Assembly (NCBI RefSeq): GCF_039541875.1
Contig: NZ_BAABHB010000007.1
Location: 1-64,000, forward strand
DNA length: 64,000 bases
Direction: 5' to 3'
From: Nibrella viscosa
GTDB taxonomy: Bacteria; Bacteroidota; Bacteroidia; Cytophagales; Spirosomataceae
Below are positions 18,345-26,887 of this stretch, piece by piece; the stretch's first letter is position 1, and every line of letters begins with the position of its first letter. The notes under the pieces were generated by a model that did not search any database, was not told where the DNA came from, and saw only the letters and a list, made by a program, of their open reading frames with translations. Made by a program: the position numbers and the translations under genes.

Positions 18345-18373
18345 CACTCTCCAACTGCAAGGCACGTATTTAT

Positions 18374-20125
18374 ATGCAATTAAGCGAACAGGAAATAAAC
18401 CGACGGCAAAAGCGGGAAGAACTCATGCGGATGGGCATCGACCCCTACCCCGCCGAACTGTTTGACGTTACCACCACCATCGCCGAACTCCGGCAATCTA
18501 TACAACCCCAGCCGGGTCTGGACCTCTCCGGCGACGAACACTGGGGCACGGTCCGTCTGGCAGGACGTCTGATGGGCTTCCGCATCATGGGCAATGCCTC
18601 CTTTGCCGAACTACAGGATGCCACCGGCCGGCTGCAACTCTACTTCCGGCGCGATGATCTCTGCCCCGGCGACGATAAAACCCTGTACAACACCGTCTTT
18701 AAAAAGCTGCTCGACATTGGCGACATCATTGGCGTGCAGGGGCATGTGTTTACGACACAACTCGGTGAGTTGTCGGTATATGTGAAAGAATTTAAGCTGT
18801 TGACCAAAGCTCTGCGTCCGCTGCCGGTTGTGAAAGAGGCCGTTAACGAGCAGGGCGAAAAAGAAGTTTACGACGCCTTTACCGACCCTGAGCTGCGTTA
18901 CCGCCAGCGGTACGTCGACCTGGTTGTGAATCCGCAGGTGCGGGATGTGTTTGTCAAGCGCACGCAACTGGTCAACTCCATCCGGCAGTTTCTGAGCCAG
19001 CGCGGGTACCTGGAGGTGGAAACCCCCATTCTCCAGCCAATTCACGGCGGAGCGGCTGCCCGGCCGTTCCGGACGCATCACAATTCGCTGGACATGACGC
19101 TTTACCTGCGCATTGCCAACGAACTGTACCTGAAGCGGCTCATTGTGGGCGGCTACGACGGCGTGTTCGAGTTTGCCAAGGATTTCCGCAACGAAGGGAT
19201 GGACCGTACCCACAACCCGGAGTTTACGCAGGTAGAATTCTACGTAGCTTATAAAGATTATCTCTGGATGATGGATACCATTGAAGAGATGATTGAAAAG
19301 GTAGCCCTCGACCTGCACGGCACCACCGAAGTGATAGTAGGCGACAAGACCATTAACTTTCAGCGCCCCTGGAAGCGGCTGACCATGTTTGAAGCCATTC
19401 AGGCATATACGGGCATCGATGTGTCGGCCATGGAAGAAGCCGACCTGCGGCAGGTAGCCGAAAGCAGAGGCATTAAGGTGGATGAAACCATGGGCAAGTC
19501 AAAGCTGATTGACGAAATCTTCGGCGAGGCCGTAGAGCCGAACCTGATTCAGCCCACGTTTATTACCGATTATCCGGTTGAGATGTCGCCCCTGACCAAA
19601 AAGCACCGGAGCAAGACGGGGCTGGTTGAGCGCTTTGAAGCCATCTGCAACGGCAAGGAAATTGCTAACGCCTACTCCGAGCTGAACGACCCCATCGATC
19701 AGCGGGAGCGGTTTGAAGACCAGTTGCGGCTGGCCGAGCGGGGCGATGAAGAAGCCATGGCGCTGGATGACGATTTTCTGCGAGCGCTGGAATACGGTAT
19801 GCCCCCTACGGCCGGAGTAGGCCTGGGTATTGACCGGCTGACGATGATTATGACCAATCAGCCGTCGATTCAGGATGTGCTGTTCTTCCCGCAGATGCGC
19901 CCGGAGAAAAAACAGGAGGTATCGACGGACGCCGATTTTGAAGCGGCCGGCGTACCCAAAGAGTGGGTGCCGGCATTGCAAAAGCTGAATATCCTGACGG
20001 TGGAGCAACTGAAAGCGGTAAACCCGAATAAGCTGTTCAACGATTTGGGGGGCGTTCGCAAGAAGCTGAAGCTGGCGGTAAACATGCCGGCGCTGGATGA
20101 GGTGAAGGGCTGGACCGGGCAGTAG
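18374..20125 (+). CDS. lysS: Lysyl-tRNA synthetase (class II)
   Basis: A 583-residue enzyme that charges tRNA-Lys. The N-terminal OB-fold anticodon-binding domain covers about residues 55-165; class II motif 2 is FRNEGMDRTHNPEFTQVE and motif 3 is GVGLGIDRLTM. The protein is about 70 residues longer than E. coli LysS because of a C-terminal helix-hairpin-like extension (WVPALQKLNILTVEQLKAVN), which is common in Bacteroidota homologues. It is flanked by terminators on both sides, so it is monocistronic. Confidence 0.97.
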   Translation: MQLSEQEINRRQKREELMRMGIDPYPAELFDVTTTIAELRQSIQPQPGLDLSGDEHWGTVRLAGRLMGFRIMGNASFAELQDATGRLQLYFRRDDLCPGDDKTLYNTVFKKLLDIGDIIGVQGHVFTTQLGELSVYVKEFKLLTKALRPLPVVKEAVNEQGEKEVYDAFTDPELRYRQRYVDLVVNPQVRDVFVKRTQLVNSIRQFLSQRGYLEVETPILQPIHGGAAARPFRTHHNSLDMTLYLRIANELYLKRLIVGGYDGVFEFAKDFRNEGMDRTHNPEFTQVEFYVAYKDYLWMMDTIEEMIEKVALDLHGTTEVIVGDKTINFQRPWKRLTMFEAIQAYTGIDVSAMEEADLRQVAESRGIKVDETMGKSKLIDEIFGEAVEPNLIQPTFITDYPVEMSPLTKKHRSKTGLVERFEAICNGKEIANAYSELNDPIDQRERFEDQLRLAERGDEEAMALDDDFLRALEYGMPPTAGVGLGIDRLTMIMTNQPSIQDVLFFPQMRPEKKQEVSTDADFEAAGVPKEWVPALQKLNILTVEQLKAVNPNKLFNDLGGVRKKLKLAVNMPALDEVKGWTGQ

Positions 20126-20230
20126 CGAGTGGGCAGTTCTCAGTGGGCAGTTTGCAGAGGATAAGCAGCCAACGTAATTTGTTTTCTGCCCACTGAGAAG
20201 CCGGATTTGCAATCCGGGGTACGGGGTACA

Positions 20231-20263
20231 AAAAAACCCGAGTTCCAGCGGCTCGGGTTTTCT
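20231..20263. terminator. Bidirectional terminator between lysS and cold-shock gene
   Basis: AAAAAACCCGAG at 20231-20242 pairs with CTCGGGTTTTCT at 20252-20263; the A-run and T-run on either side make it usable in both directions, as expected between convergent genes. An additional GCCGGATTTGCAATCCGG hairpin sits just before it. Confidence 0.85.
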
Positions 20264-20284
20264 ATTGTCAGATCGGTACATGTG

Positions 20285-20491
20285 TTACATCACCGACTCT
20301 ACTTTCTTCACTTTAACGGCGTTGAGTCCTTTTTTGCCATCAACCAACTCATACTGAACCCGGTCTTTCTCGCGAATGGTGGCACCGTTCAGACCAGTAA
20401 TGTGTACGAAAATGTCGCGATTCGACTCGTCATCAACGATAAAGCCATAGCCTTTGCTCTCGTTGAAGAACTTAACTGTACCTGTTTGCAT
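20285..20491 (-). CDS. Cold-shock protein (CspA family)
   Basis: A 68-residue single CSD that binds single-stranded RNA and DNA as a chaperone. RNP1 is KGYGFIVDD and RNP2 is DIFVHITGL, both complete. A long, AT-rich, gene-free upstream stretch of about 350 bp is compatible with the extended 5' leader typical of cold-shock genes, where a thermosensitive RNA structure controls translation; this regulation is inferred. Confidence 0.95.
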   Translation of the reverse strand: MQTGTVKFFNESKGYGFIVDDESNRDIFVHITGLNGATIREKDRVQYELVDGKKGLNAVKVKKVESVM

Positions 20492-20841
20492 AAAATGAGA
20501 AAAATTAGAAATAGAAATATACGCTTCGTGGAGGGGACACTACTAACAAAGAACGCGAAACAGGCACCGAATCACCCGGCCAGTGGGTGTACTAGGCAGA
20601 TACTCAACGGACTTTGTTGAACAGTGGAAAAGGCTGTTCCCTAAAAAAAGCCATCCTCCCTGAAACACAAAGTAAATAAATTTGTTTCAAATGCAAATAA
20701 CATCCTGCAAATACTTTATAAGATTTTCGGTATTTATTTTAAACATTTCAATTTTTCCGGGTGTGCCTTATTTTTCGGTTCGCTAACGTGGTCTGAATTG
20801 GCTAAATTGGGATTGGTAAGAGGAGAAAACTGTGTTTGGGC
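20492..20841. other. Intergenic: probable long 5' leader of the cold-shock gene and promoter of the PspC gene
   Basis: No coding region was recognised. On the minus strand TTTACTTTG near 20668-20676 could be the -7 box of the cold-shock gene, giving a leader of about 170 nt. On the plus strand AGGAG at 20821-20825 precedes the small PspC-like gene. Confidence 0.4.
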
Positions 20842-21063
20842 ATGAACAAGATTCGGTATTTTGTTGAGAAGCAGGCTTTTGGAGTGTGTACCCGTTTGGG
20901 TGAAATGATGAATATTTCGGCCAGCAGTATCCGTCTGTATTTTATTTATACGTCGTTTCTGACCCTGGGCTCACCGGTTATTATCTACCTGATTCTGGCG
21001 TTCTGGCTGGAAATGAACAAGCACCTCCGGCGCCACGCCCACCCTACCATCTGGGATTTCTGA
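20842..21063 (+). CDS. Small PspC-domain membrane protein
   Basis: A 73-residue protein matching the PspC family: an N-terminal amphipathic part (FGVCTRLGEMMNISASSIRL) followed by one membrane helix (PVIIYLILAFWL) and a basic tail. Family members sense envelope stress in the phage-shock response; stand-alone PspC proteins of this size are common in Cytophagales and their role is not defined. Start ATG 20842 has AGGAG 17 bp upstream; a TTG two codons earlier is less likely. Confidence 0.8.
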   Translation: MNKIRYFVEKQAFGVCTRLGEMMNISASSIRLYFIYTSFLTLGSPVIIYLILAFWLEMNKHLRRHAHPTIWDF

Positions 21064-21083
21064 AGTCGCTGCCGTACCCTGCA

Positions 21084-22130
21084 TTACTGGTTCTGCTGTT
21101 GGGGCTCTTTGTTCTGCCAGGCCAACTGGCAGAACGTTTTACACCCGTTTACAAAATAATCCCAGACAATGCTGCGCGTATAAACCGGAAGGTGGGTAAC
21201 TGCTCCTGCCTGGCGGAGCAACTGGTTGCGCACCGGGCGTAGCGCTCCCAATCGGCCGTAAAACGCAAAATGAGCCCGTAGAATAGCTCCAATATCACGC
21301 CATTGCCCGGCCCGCAAAAACACCGCCGACGATATACCATCCAGCACCAGTCGCAGCAGCAGGGTGCCAAACAGCCGCTCCGGCGGCAGGTTTTTGTACA
21401 GCATCAGCAGGCTGTTGCGGTAATTCAGGTAGGTTTTCTGCGGATTGGTTTTGGGTAGGGTGCCGCCCCCAACATGGTACACCACCGACCGCCCGCAGGT
21501 CCAGATCTGGTACCCGAGCCGTTGTACCCGCCAGCACCAGTCAATCTCTTCCATATGGGCGAAAAAGGAGGCATCGAATCCCCCCGCTTCGTGAAATACC
21601 CCGGCCCGGACGAACAGACAGGCTCCCGTGGCCCAGAAAACAGGGCGGTCGTCGTCATACTGCCCCCTGTCTTCTTCCAGCGTATCGAACAGCCGGCCGC
21701 GGCAGAAGGCGTAGCCCAGCCAGTCGATGTACCCACCGGCGGCTCCGGCGTATTCAAAATGGGTTCTGTGATCATACGCCCTGATTTTGGGCTGGCAGGC
21801 GGCAATACGGCTATCAGCCTCCATCAGGGCCAGCACGGGTCGTATCCAGCCGGGCGTCACCTCTACGTCGGAATTCAGCAAGACATAATACTGCGCCGGT
21901 ATCTGCCGGAGCGCAGCATTGTAGCCACCGGCATAGCCGTGGTTGCGGGATAGTTGCAACAGGCGTACGGCCGGAAAGCGGTCGCGCAGCAGGGATACGG
22001 ACTGATCGGTAGACGCGTTGTCGGCAACGTATACCGGAAAGCCCTCGGCATGGGCGAGTACCGACGGCAGAAAGCGTTCCAGAAACGAGTACCCGTTGTA
22101 ATTCAGAATAACAATGGCCAGGTGATCCAT
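21084..22130 (-). CDS. Family 2 glycosyltransferase
   Basis: A 348-residue GT-A enzyme starting with the family pattern LAIVILNYNGYSFLERFLPSV, then VYVADNASTDQSV (nucleotide-sugar binding), VLLNSDVEVTPGW (DxD-like metal site) and HMEEIDWCWRVQRLGY. It resembles rhamnosyl- or N-acetylglucosaminyl-type transferases (WcaA-like) acting on cell-surface polysaccharide at the cytoplasmic membrane. A hydrophobic stretch near residue 260 may attach it to the membrane. Donor and acceptor cannot be predicted. It is co-directional with ybaB, 31 bp downstream of it. Confidence 0.88.
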   Translation of the reverse strand: MDHLAIVILNYNGYSFLERFLPSVLAHAEGFPVYVADNASTDQSVSLLRDRFPAVRLLQLSRNHGYAGGYNAALRQIPAQYYVLLNSDVEVTPGWIRPVLALMEADSRIAACQPKIRAYDHRTHFEYAGAAGGYIDWLGYAFCRGRLFDTLEEDRGQYDDDRPVFWATGACLFVRAGVFHEAGGFDASFFAHMEEIDWCWRVQRLGYQIWTCGRSVVYHVGGGTLPKTNPQKTYLNYRNSLLMLYKNLPPERLFGTLLLRLVLDGISSAVFLRAGQWRDIGAILRAHFAFYGRLGALRPVRNQLLRQAGAVTHLPVYTRSIVWDYFVNGCKTFCQLAWQNKEPQQQNQ

Positions 22131-22161
22131 GAAAAGGGGGGGCAGAGCCAGTAGCCCGGCC

Positions 22162-22494
22162 TTACATCATGCTGCCCAGATCGAAGCCGGGAATATCGGG
22201 GAGCAAACCGGCCGTAGACTTCCGAAGATGTTCTTTGATTTTAGGCTCAATATTCTCCATCGCCTTATTAACGGCCGCCACAATCAGGTCCTGAAGCATT
22301 TCCTTATCGTCGGGCTTGATCAGGTCGGAGTCGATTTCCAGTTTAACGACCTGCTTGAGACCATTGACTGTGGCCCGCACCAGGCCGGCACCGGATTCGC
22401 CGGTTTCAGAAACGGCGTGTAAACTCTGTTGGGCTTCCTGCATCCGGGCCTGAAACTCCTTTACTTTCCCGAACATATCCATCATGTTAAACAT
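22162..22494 (-). CDS. YbaB/EbfC family nucleoid-associated protein
   Basis: A 110-residue dimeric DNA-binding protein of the YbaB/EbfC family, recognised from the N-terminal FGKVKEFQARMQEAQQSL helix, the central VKLEIDSDLIKPDDKEMLQD and the Gly/Met-rich tail LPDIPGFDLGSMM. Members coat DNA and often sit beside dnaX-recR; here it lies instead between a glycosyltransferase and a T9SS cargo gene. Start at the first Met of MFNMMDMF. Confidence 0.92.
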   Translation of the reverse strand: MFNMMDMFGKVKEFQARMQEAQQSLHAVSETGESGAGLVRATVNGLKQVVKLEIDSDLIKPDDKEMLQDLIVAAVNKAMENIEPKIKEHLRKSTAGLLPDIPGFDLGSMM

Positions 22495-22547
22495 AACTGC
22501 AAAGTAAATGAAGGTACCGGGATAACCCGGCAGACAACAGAAAGTTT

Positions 22548-24572
22548 TTAGCGCATCAGCAGAAAGCTGCCCCGCTTAACCGACTGGACCCCGGTGTTAT
22601 CCTCAATCTCGACCCGGTAGATATAATTGCCGGGCTCGGCCAACTGTCCGTTGATCATGCCGTTCCAGCCCCGACCGGCTTCGGTTGTGGTGAATATAGG
22701 TTCGCCCCAGCGGTTGAAGATCGTAAGGCTAAATTTTTTCCAGTATTTGCCCACCACCTTAAACTCCTCGTTCTGCCCGTCGCCGTTTGGCGTAAACACA
22801 TCGGGAGCGAAGATCCTGGCGTTCTGGCGCAGCTCAAAAAAGTTTGAATAGCTGACCGACCCATTTGCGGAATTGGCAATAATACGAAACCGGACGGCCT
22901 GTAAGCGGGGGTCGTCCAGATCCGGCTCAAAATGCGTATTGCCGCCTACATTCATCTGCTGACGCGCCTGCCTGCCCAGCGAATCAATGAATTCGACGGT
23001 GTAAAAGGCTACGTTCTGGGGAAAAAACGGAGAGTCGGCGGTCCAGTCGATAGCCGTAGCCGTTTTGGAGGTCAGCCATACCGTACAGACGGGTGCCGAG
23101 GGATTGGACTTAAGCCCGCAGTTGTTCTGATACGTCACTTGGTAACAATACGACTGCTTACTGGGCTGAGCGGTTTCGTCCCGAAAAACGTTGGTGTTCT
23201 GAATGGTGTTCAGCGCCCGGAACGGCCCATTGGGGCTGTCGGCCCGGCCAATGGCAAACGAATACTGGGGCGTGGTGCCCACGGCCGGCCCCGTCATAAC
23301 CAGGCGGGGGTAGTTGTCCTCTACCGAAACCAGTGTACTCCGTACATCGCCCGGAATATCGCCTGTCCCCAGACCGGTTACGCAGGTGGGTGCCGACGTA
23401 ATGGATGTTCGTCCGCCGGGTGCAGCGGGGTTGTTGATCTCCGCCACCACGGTATAGCAATATTGGGTGTTGCAATCAATATTATCTGTATCAATGTACG
23501 CGCCGGTTGCCCTGGCAGCGATGTTGGTAATAGGAGCCGCCCCTCCATTTCGGAAAATCCGGTAGCGCAGAAACGTGCCTGAACCCGAATAGGTGTTCCA
23601 GCTCAGGCTGTTCTGTTTTTTCTCAGCCACAGCCGTAGTCACGATACTGCAGATGTCTTCCGACGCGATCGCATTGCCGCACACGTCTTTGGTTACCAGA
23701 CGAAAGCACTGCTCCTTTCGGGCGTCGGTGCTGATGGTAAACGTACCCGAACTGGCGGTGCTGTTCTGGCCGGTTGCCACAAAATTGCCGCCGGCATCTT
23801 TCTGGTGCAGCTCAATGGGTGCGCTGCCGGTAAACTGGTATTGCAGCAGTATGGTCTTATCATCTCTGGCGGTCAGGGCCGTCACCACCGGCTGACTAAC
23901 GCTGGCGGTAGCGCCCACCGTAACCTGCTTGGTACTGGAGCCCCCGCAATTGATGCCGTTGTATAACCCCAGCACCGTTACGCTGTAATTTCCGTTTGAG
24001 GTGTAGGTATGCGGTATGCGGGTTTGCGTAGCTACCTCGGCAATAGTCAGATCCTGGAACGGTGTACCGTCGCCCCAGCTGATCCGGATCTTATCGTATT
24101 TCCGGGTTTCATCGGTTAGTTTGAAATCAACGATAACCACCCGGCCGGCACAGGCCTGAGGGGTAAAATCAACCAGTGGCGTATCAAAAACTTCAATTTC
24201 CTGGCAAAAGAGCATACCGGTTCCCGACAGACTGCCTGCCTGCAGGATTCTGTATTTACCCGGTTTGGTGTAGGTATAGGAAGTCTGATCCAAGCCGCCG
24301 GTAGCGATATTGGCATTAGCCGTATACTCGTAGAAGTATTTGACGCTGGTAGCCGCCGTTTTGGTATTGGTAACGCGCACGGTCAGGGGTGCGCACCCTC
24401 TGGTTACATTCACCGTAAACCCGCCTTCTACTGAGTTGGCCGGCCGCTGCGCTTTATCGCATAAATCCTGAGCCAGCACCTGATTCAGGCCGGTAAGGAT
24501 CAGAACGAAAAACAGATTCCACCGCCAAACGCTTGCCTCGTATACAGAAGGCTTTTTCCGATAAGTATTCAC
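22548..24572 (-). CDS. PKD/FnIII-containing protein with T9SS type B (CHU_C) sorting domain
   Basis: A 674-residue secreted protein. It has an N-terminal signal anchor (WRWNLFFVLILTGLNQVLAQ), a PKD-like domain (about 45-140), further PKD and fibronectin type III-like modules, and the C-terminal gliding motility-associated domain beginning FAPDVFTPNGDGQNEEFKV with FNRWGEPIF and PGNYIYRVEIED. This CHU_C domain directs proteins through the type IX system and links them to PorV-type surface attachment. No enzymatic domain is visible, so it is probably a structural or adhesive surface protein. It supports a functional T9SS in the organism. Confidence 0.9.
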   Translation of the reverse strand: MNTYRKKPSVYEASVWRWNLFFVLILTGLNQVLAQDLCDKAQRPANSVEGGFTVNVTRGCAPLTVRVTNTKTAATSVKYFYEYTANANIATGGLDQTSYTYTKPGKYRILQAGSLSGTGMLFCQEIEVFDTPLVDFTPQACAGRVVIVDFKLTDETRKYDKIRISWGDGTPFQDLTIAEVATQTRIPHTYTSNGNYSVTVLGLYNGINCGGSSTKQVTVGATASVSQPVVTALTARDDKTILLQYQFTGSAPIELHQKDAGGNFVATGQNSTASSGTFTISTDARKEQCFRLVTKDVCGNAIASEDICSIVTTAVAEKKQNSLSWNTYSGSGTFLRYRIFRNGGAAPITNIAARATGAYIDTDNIDCNTQYCYTVVAEINNPAAPGGRTSITSAPTCVTGLGTGDIPGDVRSTLVSVEDNYPRLVMTGPAVGTTPQYSFAIGRADSPNGPFRALNTIQNTNVFRDETAQPSKQSYCYQVTYQNNCGLKSNPSAPVCTVWLTSKTATAIDWTADSPFFPQNVAFYTVEFIDSLGRQARQQMNVGGNTHFEPDLDDPRLQAVRFRIIANSANGSVSYSNFFELRQNARIFAPDVFTPNGDGQNEEFKVVGKYWKKFSLTIFNRWGEPIFTTTEAGRGWNGMINGQLAEPGNYIYRVEIEDNTGVQSVKRGSFLLMR

Positions 24573-24662
24573 GCAGGGGTAATGATTTAGTCGTTATGTC
24601 GTTGGTTTATAAAGTACTGCCAATATAACGCTTGAACCCGACAATTTAGCGTCTAAAGAACG

Positions 24663-24670
24663 TATCTTTG
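24663..24670 (+). promoter_or_regulatory. Probable -7 box of ribBA
   Basis: TATCTTTG fits TAnnTTTG and lies 58 bp before the ribBA start. No clear -33 element and no FMN-riboswitch-like structure was seen in the 156-bp gap. Confidence 0.45.
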
Positions 24671-24728
24671 CCTGAACGGGTTTTACAGGAAAGTAAAGGT
24701 ATTCCACCGGCTCTCATCAAGCAAACGC

Positions 24729-25955
24729 ATGAACAATAATAATACCAATATCCGGCTAGACTCCATTGAAGAGGCTATTGCCGATATTCGCGACGGTAAA
24801 ATCGTTATCGTTGTTGACGACGAAGACCGTGAGAATGAAGGGGATATGATCTGCGCGGCCGAAATGACCACGCCTGAGATGGTAAACTTCATGATAAAAG
24901 AGGCACGGGGTTTGATGTGTGCCCCCCTCACGGAAGAACGCTGCCAGGAACTCGGTCTGGAAATGATGGTGGGCAACAACACATCGGTGCATACTACCCC
25001 GTTTACCGTGTCGGTTGATCTGCTGGGTAACGGCTGCACCACCGGCATCTCGGCTTCCGACCGCTCCAAAACCATTCGGTCCCTCGTTGATCCAAACACC
25101 CGACCGGAAGATTTAGGCCGGCCGGGGCATATTTTTCCGCTGCGGTCGGTTACGGGCGGGGTTATCCGCCGGGCCGGCCATACCGAAGCGGCCGTAGACC
25201 TGGCCCGACTGGCTGGTCTGCAACCGGCCGGTGTGCTGATTGAGGTGCTGAACGAAGACGGGACTATGGCCCGCCTGCCCCAGCTGCGCGAAATGGCCGA
25301 CCGGTTCGGCATGAAACTGGTGAGCATTGAAGACCTTATTGCTTACCGGCTCCGCACCGAAAGTCTTATTAAGCGCGAAATCGGCGTGGATATGCCTACC
25401 GACTGGGGGCATTTCGACCTGATGGCCTACCGCCAGAGCAATACGGGCGATACGCACCTGGCCCTGGTGAAAGGAACCTGGGAGGCCGACGAACCCGTGA
25501 TGGTGCGCGTTCACTCCTCCTGCGTCACCGGCGACATTTTTGGTTCCTGCCGGTGCGACTGCGGCAGCCAGCTCCATGCCGCCATGCAAATGGTGGAGCG
25601 TGAGGGCAAAGGCGTGGTGCTGTACATGAATCAGGAAGGCCGGGGCATTGGCCTGCTCAACAAGCTGAAAGCCTATAAACTTCAGGAAATGGGCCGGGAT
25701 ACGGTAGAGGCTAACCTGGAACTGGGCTTCGGCATGGACCAGCGCGATTATGGCATTGGAGCCCAAATCCTGCGCGATTTAGGTGTGCATAAAATCCGAC
25801 TGATCTCCAACAACCCCAAAAAACGGGCGGGACTCATGGGGTATGGCCTGGAAATTGTAGACACCATACCCATTGAAATACCCGCCAATCCGCACAACGA
25901 ACGCTATTTGCTGACCAAACGCGACAAAATGGGCCATACCATTCTAAAGGGATAG
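24729..25955 (+). CDS. ribBA: Bifunctional 3,4-DHBP synthase / GTP cyclohydrolase II
   Basis: A 408-residue fusion that supplies both precursors of riboflavin. The N-terminal DHBP synthase (about 1-205) shows DDEDRENEGDMICAAE and the acidic metal site, acting on ribulose 5-phosphate; the C-terminal GTP cyclohydrolase II (about 210-408) has the zinc Cys cluster SSCVTGDIFGSCRCDCGS and MNQEGRGIGLLNKLKAYKLQ. All catalytic motifs are intact. It is monocistronic with its own terminator at 25999. Confidence 0.97.
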   Translation: MNNNNTNIRLDSIEEAIADIRDGKIVIVVDDEDRENEGDMICAAEMTTPEMVNFMIKEARGLMCAPLTEERCQELGLEMMVGNNTSVHTTPFTVSVDLLGNGCTTGISASDRSKTIRSLVDPNTRPEDLGRPGHIFPLRSVTGGVIRRAGHTEAAVDLARLAGLQPAGVLIEVLNEDGTMARLPQLREMADRFGMKLVSIEDLIAYRLRTESLIKREIGVDMPTDWGHFDLMAYRQSNTGDTHLALVKGTWEADEPVMVRVHSSCVTGDIFGSCRCDCGSQLHAAMQMVEREGKGVVLYMNQEGRGIGLLNKLKAYKLQEMGRDTVEANLELGFGMDQRDYGIGAQILRDLGVHKIRLISNNPKKRAGLMGYGLEIVDTIPIEIPANPHNERYLLTKRDKMGHTILKG

Positions 25956-25998
25956 TTATTTGCAGGCAGTTTGCTGTTCTCAGCAGACAAAATTGTAC

Positions 25999-26024
25999 GC
26001 CCCATCCTTCCGATGGGGCTTTTT
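25999..26024 (+). terminator. Rho-independent terminator of ribBA
   Basis: GCCCCAT at 25999-26005 pairs with ATGGGGC at 26013-26019, followed by TTTTT at 26020-26024. The remaining bases to the sigma gene (26025-26284) contain no gene that I can recognise. Confidence 0.9.
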
Positions 26025-26284
26025 GCGTTCTCCCCTTCTGCACCGCCTACCGCCCACTTATTTACAATCCCACGCAACCTGCTCCGCAAAATAGTCGTAT
26101 TAGCTGCTGAACCGGTTCAACTGCAATAGCGAATAGCGTCCTTCACTAAACAGTTGAAAAGATGATTACCTTTACGAACCTCAGGCGAGCAATTTGGCCG
26201 GTGGTAACTAAAGACACCTCAGAAGTGCCCTGGCGGGGATCTTCGTGAAGCACAACGTTCCATTTTCTTAACCGTCGTTTGGCA

Positions 26285-26887
26285 ATGTCCAACGCTCCTG
26301 CACCCCCGGAACTAACTGAACTGCTGGCCGGCTGCCTCCGTGGCAACCGGCGTAGTCAGGAGCGGCTATACCGACAGTTTTACGGGTATGCAATGAGCAT
26401 TTGCCTGCGGTATACGCCCAACCGGGACGAAGCCATGGAAGTGCTGAACGATGGATTTCTGAAAGTATTTACCCGGCTGGATCAGTATGATACGAGCCAG
26501 CCGTTTAAACCCTGGCTCCGGCGCATTTTAATAAACACGGCCCTGGACCAATACCGGCAGACGGTTCAGCATTACCGCCAGGAGGATTTGAGCCAGGCAG
26601 AACAGACGCCGGAATCGGCGGCCGATGCGATCAGCAAGCTGGCCCATGAAGAACTGATTGAACTAATTCAGTTGTTGTCGCCGGCTTACCGACTGGTGTT
26701 CAACCTGTATGTGATGGATGGATATAGCCATGAAGAAATTGCCGGTCAGCTTGGGATTTCGGTGGGTACATCGAAGTCGAACCTGGCACGGGCGCGGGAG
26801 AACCTGAAAGCAATGGTAGTAAAAAAAAGCCGGATAGGGCCTAGCCAGGCCGGACCAGATCAAGATAAGTATGCAAGAGTTATCTGA
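26285..26887 (+). CDS. ECF RNA polymerase sigma factor
   Basis: A 200-residue sigma-70 family member with region 2 (ERLYRQFYGYAMSICLRYTP, EAMEVLNDGFLKVFTRLDQY) and region 4 helix-turn-helix (YSHEEIAGQLGISVGTSKSN). It lacks regions 1 and 3, so it is of the ECF type. The ATG at 26285 is preferred; a TTG two codons earlier is possible. Its 3' end overlaps the next gene by 17 bp, which encodes the likely anti-sigma factor, an arrangement that predicts control of this sigma factor by the membrane protein. Confidence 0.92.
   Translation: MSNAPAPPELTELLAGCLRGNRRSQERLYRQFYGYAMSICLRYTPNRDEAMEVLNDGFLKVFTRLDQYDTSQPFKPWLRRILINTALDQYRQTVQHYRQEDLSQAEQTPESAADAISKLAHEELIELIQLLSPAYRLVFNLYVMDGYSHEEIAGQLGISVGTSKSNLARARENLKAMVVKKSRIGPSQAGPDQDKYARVI

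Noticed and set aside
24573..24728. FMN riboswitch upstream of ribBA
   Set aside because: The gap is short and shows none of the conserved RFN-element segments; only a -7 box was seen.
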